From assembly GCA_963729875.1 (NCBI GenBank), contig CAVSPR010000001.1, positions 15,595-79,594 of the forward strand: a stretch of 64,000 nucleotides of DNA, written 5' to 3'. The notes beneath the pieces were generated by a model. The model did not search any database, was not told the DNA's origin, and saw nothing but the letters and a program-made list of their open reading frames with translations. The position numbers and the translations under genes were made by a program. Positions 35,146-43,800 of the stretch are shown in pieces; the first letter of the stretch is position 1; every line of letters starts with the position of its first letter. The DNA is from DATBSL01 sp963729875. GTDB lineage: Bacteria > Acidobacteriota > Vicinamibacteria > Fen-336.

Positions 35146-37316
35146 TGGACGGGATCCGGGACCGGGCGGGAGAGGTGCTGGGGCGGCTGCGCCAGGGCGA
35201 GCTGCACGTGGTGCTGGGACGCTACAGCGAGATCCTGCTGGCGGCGCTCGTGATCACCGCCATCGCGATCATGATCATCCCCATCCCGACCTTCCTCCTC
35301 GACCTGCTGCTCACCGCGAACATGGCGATGGCGATCGCGGTGCTCATGATCTGCCTCTACGTGCCCGACGCGCTCTCCCTCGCCGCCTTCCCCACCATCC
35401 TGCTCCTCGCCACCCTCTTCCGCATCTCGCTCGAGGTGTCCGCCACCCGCCTCATCCTCCTCAACGCCGACGCGGGCGAGGTCATCCACGCCTTCGGCAG
35501 CTTCGTGGTGAAGGGGAACCTGGTGGTGGGGCTGGTGATCTTCCTGATCATCACCATCCTGCAGCTGGTGGTGGTGGCGAAGGGGGCGGAGCGGGTCTCG
35601 GAGGTCGCGGCGCGCTTCACCCTCGACGCCATGCCCGGCAAGCAGATGTCGATCGACGCCGACCTGCGGGCGGGGCTCGTCGACGCGAACGACGCCAAGC
35701 GGCGGCGGCGGCTCCTCGAGAAGGAGGCGCAGTTCCACGGCGCGATGGACGGCGCCATGAAGTTCGTGAAGGGCGACGCGATCGCCGGCATCCTGATCTC
35801 GGCGATCAACCTCGTGGCCGGGCTCATCATCGGGGTCTGGATGAAGGGGTTCACCGTCGAGCACGCGGTGCGACGCTACTCGATCCTGACCATCGGCGAG
35901 GGCCTCGTGGCGCAGATCCCCTCCCTGATCATCACCACCGCCGCCGCCATCCTCATCACCCGGGTGGCGAGCAGCGAGGAGGGCACGAGCCTCGGCCGCG
36001 ACCTCGGGGCGCAGCTGCTCTCGCAGCCCACCGCGATCGGCATCGCGGCCGCGCTCATGGGGGCCATGGCCCTCGTTCCCGGGATGCCGACCATCCCCTT
36101 CCTGCTCCTCGGCGGGGTGGCGGGGGCCACGTCCTGGAGCCTCATAAGGACCCGTCGCGCGAAGGAGCGCGAGGAGGCGCGGTCGGCGCAGATCGTCCAG
36201 CGCCGCCCGGAGCTGCCCGCCCCCGGCTCCCCGGAGCTCCACCTGCCGGTGGCGGTGCCGGTCATCGTGGAGGCGAGCCCGGCCCTCACCCCCTGGCTCG
36301 ACGTCGGGCAGCGGGGCGAGCGCTTCACGAACGAGCTGCTGCCCCAGATGCGGTACTGGCTCTTCCAGGACATCGGCCTCGTGCTCCCCGGGGTGCGCAT
36401 CCGGGGCGACGCGGGGCAGCTCACCGACAGCCAGTACGCCATCTACGTGCACGAGGTCCCGGTGGCGACCGGCGAGGCGTGGGCGGACCGGGTCTTCGCC
36501 GGCGAGCCCGAGGTGGTCCGCGCGCTCGGCCTCGACGGCCCGCCGGGGGCGCACCCGCTCACCGGGCGGCCCGGCGTGTGGATCGCCGACGACGCGGCGC
36601 GCGGCGCGGCGGCCGAGGTCCGCTCGCTGCTGCCGCCCGACGAGTTCATCGCCCTCCACCTCTCGCGGGTGGTCAAGCGCCACGCGGAGGAGCTGCTCGG
36701 CATCCAGGAGGTGCAGAACTTCCTCGACGCCATGGACGAGCAGGGGTTCGGGGCCCTGGTCAAGACGGTGGTGCCCAAGCTCCTGAGCGTGCAGCGCCTC
36801 ACCGACATCCTCCGCCGCCTGATGCGAGAGGAGATCTCGATCAAGAACATGAAGGCGATCCTCGAGGCGCTCGCCGAGTGGGCGCCGTACGAGACCGACC
36901 CCGTGTTCCTGACCGAGTACGTCCGGATGAACCTCAAGCGCTACATCGCCCACCGCTTCGGGAACGGGGAGGCGGTGCTGCCCGTCTACCTCCTCGACCC
37001 CGCCCTCGAGCACACCATCCGGGGCGGCATCCGGCAGACCGCCTCCGGCAGCAAGCTCTCGCTCGACCCGGAGGCGAGCCAGGCGGTCATGGAGTCGTTC
37101 CGCCGCGCGTTCGCCCGGGTGGACCTCGCCACGACGAGGCCGCTCGTCCTCGCCCAGATGGAGGTGCGCTACTTCGTCAAGCGCCTGCTCGCCCTCGAGT
37201 ACCCGGACGTGCCCGTGCTGTCCTTCCAGGAGCTGCCCTCCGACATCCGGGTACAGCCGGTGGGGCAGATACCCTGGACGGCGGGCCCGCTGCCGGCCTC
37301 CGCCCCGGCCGAGTGA
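35145..37316 (+). CDS. sctV: T3SS major export-gate protein SctV (FlhA family)
   Basis: A 723-residue nonameric export-gate protein. The first 340 residues hold about eight membrane helices and the FHIPEP-type region (AARFTLDAMPGKQMSIDADL, then GLVDANDAKRRRRLLEKEAQ), which includes the ion-coupling segment. The cytoplasmic ring domain follows, with LGIQEVQNFLDAMDEQGFGA, SVQRLTDILRRLMREEISIK and ALAEWAP. SctV receives substrates from SctN/SctO. ATG 35145 shares its A with the sctU stop. Confidence 0.97.
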   Translation: MDGIRDRAGEVLGRLRQGELHVVLGRYSEILLAALVITAIAIMIIPIPTFLLDLLLTANMAMAIAVLMICLYVPDALSLAAFPTILLLATLFRISLEVSATRLILLNADAGEVIHAFGSFVVKGNLVVGLVIFLIITILQLVVVAKGAERVSEVAARFTLDAMPGKQMSIDADLRAGLVDANDAKRRRRLLEKEAQFHGAMDGAMKFVKGDAIAGILISAINLVAGLIIGVWMKGFTVEHAVRRYSILTIGEGLVAQIPSLIITTAAAILITRVASSEEGTSLGRDLGAQLLSQPTAIGIAAALMGAMALVPGMPTIPFLLLGGVAGATSWSLIRTRRAKEREEARSAQIVQRRPELPAPGSPELHLPVAVPVIVEASPALTPWLDVGQRGERFTNELLPQMRYWLFQDIGLVLPGVRIRGDAGQLTDSQYAIYVHEVPVATGEAWADRVFAGEPEVVRALGLDGPPGAHPLTGRPGVWIADDAARGAAAEVRSLLPPDEFIALHLSRVVKRHAEELLGIQEVQNFLDAMDEQGFGALVKTVVPKLLSVQRLTDILRRLMREEISIKNMKAILEALAEWAPYETDPVFLTEYVRMNLKRYIAHRFGNGEAVLPVYLLDPALEHTIRGGIRQTASGSKLSLDPEASQAVMESFRRAFARVDLATTRPLVLAQMEVRYFVKRLLALEYPDVPVLSFQELPSDIRVQPVGQIPWTAGPLPASAPAE

Positions 37317-37323
37317 GGATGAG

Positions 37324-38104
37324 ATGCCGCTGGAGCTGATCATCGAGGAGCGGGGCGCCCCGGCGCGCACCCAGGTGGTCGCGGCCGACACCGCCTTCGT
37401 CGGCCGGCGCGAGGACTGCGACGTCGTGCTGCCGTACTCGTTCGTCTCCGCGCGCCACGCCCGGTTCCAGGCGAGGGCGGGCACCGTGCTCGTGGAGGAC
37501 CTCGGCAGCACGAACGGGGTGCTGGTCAACGGGGAAGCGTTGGCGCCGCTCGCCCCGCGCGTGCTCGGCCCCGGGGACGTCGTCCAGATCGAGAAGATCG
37601 CGATCCGCGCACGGGTCGCCGAGGTCCCGGCGCGCGCCCCGGAGCCGACGTACCACGAGATCCGCATCCCGGCGTCGGCCACTCCGCGCCTCGCGCCCCC
37701 GCTGCCCCCGCCACCGATCCTCGCGACCTCGACCCCCCCGCCCGTGGCCGCATCCACCCCCCGCGTGCCCCTGCCCGCCGTGATCGCGCCGCCGGCGCCG
37801 CCGGGCCCCCGGCCGGACGCGACGGTGGTGAGTGAGAGGAGCGACGCGACGACCGCCATTCCCCTGCGACCGCTCTCGTTGCCGGAGGCCCTTCAGGCGA
37901 CGCGGGAGCCGGAACGGCTGCGCCGGCGCGCCCGCGGGGGATCGCGGCCCGGCCGCCCGCTCCTCGGGGGCAGGCCTCCTCGGACTGTCCGGTCGGTTCT
38001 CGGGGGCGAGCCGCTACCTCCTGCTGTCCCTCGTCTTCCGGGGGATCGGCCTCGTCGCCGTCCTGGGAGGGCTCGCCCTCCTGCTGCTGGTGCTGCTGGC
38101 ATGA
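37324..38104 (+). CDS. FHA-domain protein with a C-terminal membrane anchor, one frameshift
   Basis: An FHA domain at about residues 20-105 has the complete phosphopeptide signature: AFVGRREDCDV, VSARHARF and LGSTNGVLVNGE. A long Pro-rich linker follows. Near 37910-37985 the coding frame changes; the downstream frame reads AGLLGLSGRFSGASRYLLL and then a membrane helix (GIGLVAVLGGLALLLLVLLA), ending at 38104 in an ATGA overlap with the next gene. Removing one base gives 259 residues. Without the correction, this frame would run straight into the next gene and mimic a 967-residue two-FHA fusion. The overlap and the helix favour two genes. Function is unknown; a tethered phosphothreonine reader for the T3SS is plausible. 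Confidence 0.7.
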
Positions 38105-40227
38105 GCGGCAGCCTCCGCCCGCGTCTCGTGCTGCTCCAGGGCGACCGCGTCCTCGACGTCCGCGAGGTCCCGATCGACGGGGAGTGGATCCTCGGGCGCC
38201 ACGCGGACTCGCCGATCCTCCTCGCCGAGCGATCGGTCTCGCGCCAGCACGCGCGGGTCTTCTGCGAGGCCGCCGGGGTCTACCTCGAGGACCTCGGCTC
38301 CCCGAACGGGACCTGGGTGGACGGCCGCCCGGTGCAGGGCGTCGTCGCCCTGCGTGACGGGAACGTCGTTCGCCTCGGCCAGTCCACCAACCCGACGCCG
38401 CTCCTGCTCCGCTTCGAGGACCCGGGGGCGCGGCTGCTGGACGCCCTCGCCGAGGCGCCGGCCCGGCCAACGAGTCTCCCTCCGGCGCCCGCCGCGCTCG
38501 TCGAAGCGCCCACGCTCGTGCCCGGCAGCCTCTCGGCCGCGACCGAAGGCGCGGTCCAGGCTGCCGTGGAAGAGGCCCAGCCGGAGTTGGAGCCCGAGCG
38601 CGCTCCAGAGGCCGGACCCTCCGCCCCCGAGCCCTTCGTCGTCGAGCCGGTCGCCCAGGCGGCCGGCTTCGTGCGGCGTCTGGGCGGACGGGTCGGGCCG
38701 GCGGCGCTCGGCATGGCCGCCCTCGCTCTCGTGGCGGTCCTGGTGTTCCGCTACGCTCCCGAGGCGCTGCAGAAGCCCTGGCAGTCGGTCCAGGTCGAGC
38801 CGGTCCGGATCCGTGCCGACGGGCGCGTCGCCCTGCGGGGCAGCGAGGTGACCCCCTCCTCGGCGCTCAAGATCACCGTCGACGGCCTGGAGGCCGTCAT
38901 CGAGGAGATGCAGCGTGGCCAGATCGTCTTCACCGCGCCGCGGCTGCCCGCCGCCGAGGCTGGCGTGCGTCCGGTGGTGCTCCAGGTCGAGCGTCGCGGC
39001 ATCGTGCTCGTGCGGCAGAGCCTGCACTACGAGACCACGCCCAAGGTGACCGGGATCGAGCCCGCCGAGGCGGAGGTCGGGGCGGTCGTGACGCTCCGCG
39101 GCTCGGGCTTCTCGAGCCAGGCGGGACGGGTGTCCGTCCGCTTCGGCGACAGGCCGGCCACGGTGGTCGAGGCGCAGCTGACGGCGATCCGGGTCCGCGT
39201 TCCCGTGGTGACGCGCTCCGCGCCGCTGAGCGTCCCTGTCGAGGTGAGGGTGGCCGAATGGTCGGCGGAGCCCGCCACGATGCGCGTGAGGCCTCGCGCG
39301 GCGCCGTGCATGAGCCTGGCCTTCACGGCGCAGTCGGTCGCGCCCGGGGTCTGGGCGCTGCGGCACCCGCTCGGCCCCGCCGCGCTCGTCGATGGAGGGC
39401 CGGCGGGCCCGGGCGGAAGCCCGCCGCCGGCCATCCAGCGGGCGCTCGCCGTCCTGGGCGAGACCTTCGCCGCGGCGGGCACCGATACCGCCGCCCACTT
39501 CGAGGTGAGGGGGGGGAGGCGCGAGGCGCGGATCCTGGCCGTGGCGAAGGGCACGACGCGTGAGGTCGGGCGGTGGGGCCCGGCCGTCTCCGCCCACGTC
39601 CGCAGCAGCGCGTCGTCGCTCGCGCGGCTGGAGCTCATCCCCTACTGGAACGCGGTCGTGCTGAACGAGATGCTGAACGTGTTCGAGAAGAAGCAGGCGC
39701 CACGGCTGCTCCCCTCGGGCGCCCGCCTGCAGCCGGTGATCCAGCGGCTCCACCAGCTCAACCTGGACGGGGGCGGCCAGGGCTGCCCGACCGAGGAGGA
39801 TCTCGAGACGCTGGCCCCCGCCGAGCGCGCGGCCTTCGAGGGCGCGATCATCGAGGCGCCCTCGGACTACGGCGACGTGGGCGGGGCGTGGGAGGGCCAG
39901 CTCGAGAACGTCTTCAGCGACCAGCCTCAGCAGACCCAGCTCGACCTGCGCCTCGAGCTCTCGCAGGACGGCGTGGCGGTCGACGCCCGCGCGTTCGTGT
40001 ACGAGGTGAGGGGCCCGGGCATCCGCTGGGCGCCGCCCGCCCTGGACGGACTCAAGGGGCGCGTGCGGCTCGGAGCCGAGACGCTCCTCGAGCTCCAGGC
40101 GACGCCCAGGCCGCCGTACCACATCACCCAGGTGAGCGCCACCCTCGTCGACGGCGGGCTCGACGGCGTCTTCCGCACGAGCCGGGGCCGCGAGGCGAAG
40201 TTCCGCCTGCGCCCGGCCGGCCAGTAG
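38101..40227 (+). CDS. SctD-like FHA membrane protein with IPT/TIG-type domains
   Basis: A 708-residue protein. The N-terminal FHA domain (WILGRHADSPIL, VSRQHARVF, LGSPNGTWVDGR) is followed by a linker and one membrane helix (AALGMAALALVAVLVFRYAP, near residue 205). A periplasmic region contains repeated Ig-like strands, including an IPT/TIG domain (VTGIEPAEAEVGAVVTLRGS, GFSSQAGRVSVRFG). The C-terminal third is unfamiliar. Cytoplasmic FHA, single helix and periplasmic beta domains is the topology of SctD, the outer of the two inner-membrane ring proteins, and no other sctD candidate exists in the operon. Unlike YscD, the phosphate-binding residues of the FHA domain are conserved. The stop is one base from the convergent lipoprotein gene. 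Confidence 0.68.
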   Translation: MSGSLRPRLVLLQGDRVLDVREVPIDGEWILGRHADSPILLAERSVSRQHARVFCEAAGVYLEDLGSPNGTWVDGRPVQGVVALRDGNVVRLGQSTNPTPLLLRFEDPGARLLDALAEAPARPTSLPPAPAALVEAPTLVPGSLSAATEGAVQAAVEEAQPELEPERAPEAGPSAPEPFVVEPVAQAAGFVRRLGGRVGPAALGMAALALVAVLVFRYAPEALQKPWQSVQVEPVRIRADGRVALRGSEVTPSSALKITVDGLEAVIEEMQRGQIVFTAPRLPAAEAGVRPVVLQVERRGIVLVRQSLHYETTPKVTGIEPAEAEVGAVVTLRGSGFSSQAGRVSVRFGDRPATVVEAQLTAIRVRVPVVTRSAPLSVPVEVRVAEWSAEPATMRVRPRAAPCMSLAFTAQSVAPGVWALRHPLGPAALVDGGPAGPGGSPPPAIQRALAVLGETFAAAGTDTAAHFEVRGGRREARILAVAKGTTREVGRWGPAVSAHVRSSASSLARLELIPYWNAVVLNEMLNVFEKKQAPRLLPSGARLQPVIQRLHQLNLDGGGQGCPTEEDLETLAPAERAAFEGAIIEAPSDYGDVGGAWEGQLENVFSDQPQQTQLDLRLELSQDGVAVDARAFVYEVRGPGIRWAPPALDGLKGRVRLGAETLLELQATPRPPYHITQVSATLVDGGLDGVFRTSRGREAKFRLRPAGQ

Positions 40228-40228
40228 C

Positions 40229-40807
40229 CTACGGCCGCGGCCTCCCCGGCGGCGGCGCCGGGACCAGCGTCCCGTCGCGGTAGAGCCAGGACTGACCCGC
40301 CCCGCGCGGGTGCACGAACGAGCCGCCCGGGTACGCCGGGATCTCGATCCGCCAGCCCTCGTCCGTCCACGCGGCGGAGGTGAGCTCGCTGCAGTTGCCG
40401 AAGCGGTCGCTCACGCGGACGGGGCCATCGAGCGGGACCTCGACGACCCGGTAGAACTCGGGGCACGTGTTCCCGCCCGGCGCCAGGCCCACGAGGACGA
40501 GACGCGCGGGGCCGTCCGGAGGGTGAACGGCCTGCACGAAGGCCGACTCGCTCTCGCAGTCCTCGCCCACGGCCTGGCCGGCCAGCCGGAGCTCGATGCA
40601 GGCGCGGCCCGGCGCCTTCTCGACCTTGACCGGCTCCAGGGAGCCCCGCGCGGTCGTCGCCTCGCCGAGGTAGAGCCCGCCCGTGCGGGCCGCCGACGGG
40701 GCGGGCGCGGCCGCCGGCGGAGCGGAGGCGGAGGGCGGAGGGGCGGCGGCCGGCGGAGAGCCGCACGCGAGAGCCGCGAGGAGAGCGGTGAAGGCGAGCG
40801 CTCTCAT
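40229..40807 (-). CDS. Lipoprotein coupled to the giant LysM protein
   Basis: A 192-residue lipoprotein: signal and lipobox (ALAFTALLAALACGSPP), a Pro/Ala-rich spacer, then a beta-rich domain (GGLYLGEATTARGSLEPVKV; RACIELRLAGQAVGEDCESE; GQSWLYRDGTLVP). It has an acidic Cys pair (GEDCES and NTCPEF) that could form a disulfide. I recognise no family. Its start lies within the stop of the giant gene (ATGA), so the two are translated together. That suggests a partner, for example an outer-membrane anchor or pilotin-like factor; this is inference. Confidence 0.75.
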   Translation of the reverse strand: MRALAFTALLAALACGSPPAAAPPPSASAPPAAAPAPSAARTGGLYLGEATTARGSLEPVKVEKAPGRACIELRLAGQAVGEDCESESAFVQAVHPPDGPARLVLVGLAPGGNTCPEFYRVVEVPLDGPVRVSDRFGNCSELTSAAWTDEGWRIEIPAYPGGSFVHPRGAGQSWLYRDGTLVPAPPPGRPRP

Positions 40808-43800
40808 TCCGCCGCCTTCCGGAAGCGGTCGGGCTGGATGTGATCGTCGATGTAGCCGTTCAACCAGGCGATGTAGGCCTTGGCCTCGGAGCCGTGCTCC
40901 TTCACCAGGTCCTCGCGGTCCTTCTCGGTGACGTTGTCGGCGAGGAGGACGGTCGCCCGCTTGTCGGTGAGGGTCTCGTTCAGGACCGCGATGGCCCCCA
41001 CCGAGCCCTCGTGGTGGGCGAGGTACATGAGCTTCGCCTTCTCGTCGTCGGTGGCGGTCGCGGGGACGAGGCCCTTCGCGTCGAGCACTTTCAGGTTGGC
41101 CTGGCCGTACTCGGCGGCGGCGACGATCGAGAGCGTCGGGTCGGTCCGCAGCCCGAGGAGCGCGTCGTTCATCCCTGCCACCACCCGGTTCTTCTCGTCG
41201 ACGTAGCCCTTCTCCCTGGCGATCTGGTTCAGGTAGGTGCCGGGCGTGCGGGCCTGGTCGAGCCACGTGCCCTTCAGGAACTGGGTCAGCCCCGTGGCCC
41301 CGGACTTCGAGTTGACGGCGGCCGGGTCCCAGGCCTGCCTCATGGACTCGTGGATCTGGCGCCACTCCTTCACGAGCGCGGTGTCCGTCTTCTCCAGCGG
41401 CCGCCGGCCGAGCTCGGGGTGGCGGGCGTAGAACGCGTCGTCCGTCATCTGCTGCAGCTTCTTGCCCTGGACCCGGCCCGCCTCGGCGCTCACGAGGGCG
41501 GCGAGCGCCGCCGCGTCGATCCCGGTCCGCTGGGAGGCGAGGAGGATCGCGTCGCGGTGCGTGTCGTTCACCCCCAGCGCCAGGGTGCCGTCCGCCGCGG
41601 GCCTCACGGGGCCGGTCGCCGGGGCCGTCCCGGTCGCCGGCGAGAAGAGGCCATCCCACACTGCGTCCCAGCCCTGGGTGAGCCGGTCCCACAGGCCAGG
41701 CTCCGGTGCCGGAGGGCCGGCGGGGCGTTGGGCGGGCCCCGGTGTCGGGCGGGCAGTCGAAGCGGGCAGGAACAGGACCTGGCCGACGTCGAGGCGGTTG
41801 GGGTCCGTGATCGTGGGGTTTAGCCGCTGGAGCTCGGCGACCGTGGTCCCGTGTCGCCGGGCGATCGCGGCGAGCGTGTCGCCGCGCACCACGGTGTAGG
41901 TCGGGCCCGGGTCCGCTTCGGGCACGACGAGGGTGACGCCCGCGGGCACCGGGTCCGCCACGGCCACGCCCGGGTTGGCCGCGAAGAGGCCGGCGGCGGT
42001 GACGCCGAGGCGGCGCGCGAGGCCGCTGGCGTTCTGGCCGGCCTGCGTGACGTAGGTCCACAGTCGGAGCGCCTCCCGCGCCCCGTCGGCGCTGGCCAGA
42101 GCCGTCTCCTGGCGGACGGCCTCGCCGGTGGTCTTGCCGAGGTCGCGGGCGAGGCCCGAGACCGCGGCCCGGATCTCCTCGGGCCGGGAGCGCTCGAGGC
42201 CCTTCGCGGCCGGGTAGGCCGGGACCAGGCTGGCGTGGTTGCGCTCGAGCCAGCGCAGCAGGTCTCCGCCGAGGCGGCTCGCGGCCGGCGCGTCGCCGCC
42301 TTCGAGGGCCCGGGAGATGGCCCCCATCTCGTCGAGGGCGCCCGATCCGAGCTGGAAGGTCTGGCGGGAGCTCTCCTCCTGGATCTTCTTGAACATGCGG
42401 GCGGCGATCTCCGCCGCCATGGCGTAGTCGCCGGCCTTGAGCGCCCGGCGCAGGGCGTCCTGGTCGGCGATGGTGGACGCGATCCGCGCGAAGACCCCCT
42501 GTGCGTCCCCGGTGGGCAGGAAGCCCGGAGCGAGACCGGCGAGGCGCGCGGCCGCTCCCGGGTACTCGCCGCGGCGCATGAGGTCCTGGATCGACGCCGC
42601 CTCGTGCAGGAAGCCCACCACCTGTCCGAAGCGCGACTGGTTGCCGGGATCGTCGGCGAACAGCGCCGAGAGCTCCCGCGCGAGGGCTTCCGCCGCCCGG
42701 AAGTCGCCGCCGCCGAGCGCCGGCCAGATGCCGGCGGCCCGCTGGAAGACCCCGGCGGCCGTCTGCAGCTGCGCGAGCGTGCGGTCGTCGAGGCGCGCAC
42801 CCCCGTCGAGGACCCCCGGTCCGACGAGGCCGGCGAGGCTGCCGGCCGCCGCCACGTAGTCGCCTCGCAGGCCGTCGGAGACTGCGCCTCCGATCCGGCG
42901 CAGGAGCGCGGCGGTGTCGACGAGGGTCTGGCGCGTCTCGTCCGACCCGACGTACGCCGCGGCCGCCTCGGTGAGCTCGGCGGCCCCGCCGAAGTAGTCC
43001 TTGCTCTCGATGAGCTTCTGAGCAACCGCGACCTTCCCGAGGGCCTCACCCGCCTGGGCGAAGAGGTCTCCCGCCTCACCCTCGGTGAGGTCCGCGGCGA
43101 GCAGGCCGACGATGGATGCCGCCTCGGCGTAGTCGCCGGAGCGGAGGGCGGCCTGGGCGCCGCGGAGTCGCAGCGCCCCGTCCGCGACCTGGGCGAGCGC
43201 GTCGCGCGCCTCGGGGCGGACGAAGCCCAGGTCGCCGGCGAGCCCGGCGCCGAGGCCGACCGCTCCCAGGAAGTCGCCGCGCCGCGCGGCCTGGTAGACC
43301 TGGTAGGCGGTGCCGATCTTGCCGGAGATCTCCTGGAGCCCGCTGGCCACCCGGGAGAGGCCGCTCGCGGCGTTGCCGGCCACCGCGCCCGCCCCGCTCG
43401 CCACCCCGCCGGCGATCGCGGACAGGCCGCCCACGATGTCGCCCTCACGGACGGCGGCGATGCCCTTCATCACGCGCGCGGCCGAATTGGCGACGTCGGC
43501 CACCCTCTGGAGGGTCGTGGCGGCGGCACCGACGACGCGGCTCGCGGCGAAGACCGCTCCCGCCCCCACGAAGGACGCGACCGCTCCGACGAGGGCGAGC
43601 GGGTTCTTCGTCTTGATCGCGGTGTACACGGCCAGCGCCGCGTTCGCGACCATGGCGAAGGGAGCCGTCACCGGGATGAAGCTGAGGATGGTCAGGATGA
43701 ACGGCAGGATCTGCAGGAAGGCGTTGAAGAACGACTTCAGCCCCTCGCCGATCCCCTTGAAGAACCCCCCGATGGCGTTGCCAATGCCCTTGAAGACGCT

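Noticed and set aside
35070..37859. A 929-codon open frame on the minus strand across sctV and the first FHA gene
   Set aside because: The product is His/Arg/Asp-rich low-complexity sequence, a mirror of the real plus-strand genes at high GC, with no domain.
37324..40227. A single 967-residue protein with two FHA domains
   Set aside because: The middle of this frame is Arg/Pro-rich nonsense, while the alternate frame gives a membrane helix and an ATGA overlap; two genes are more likely.
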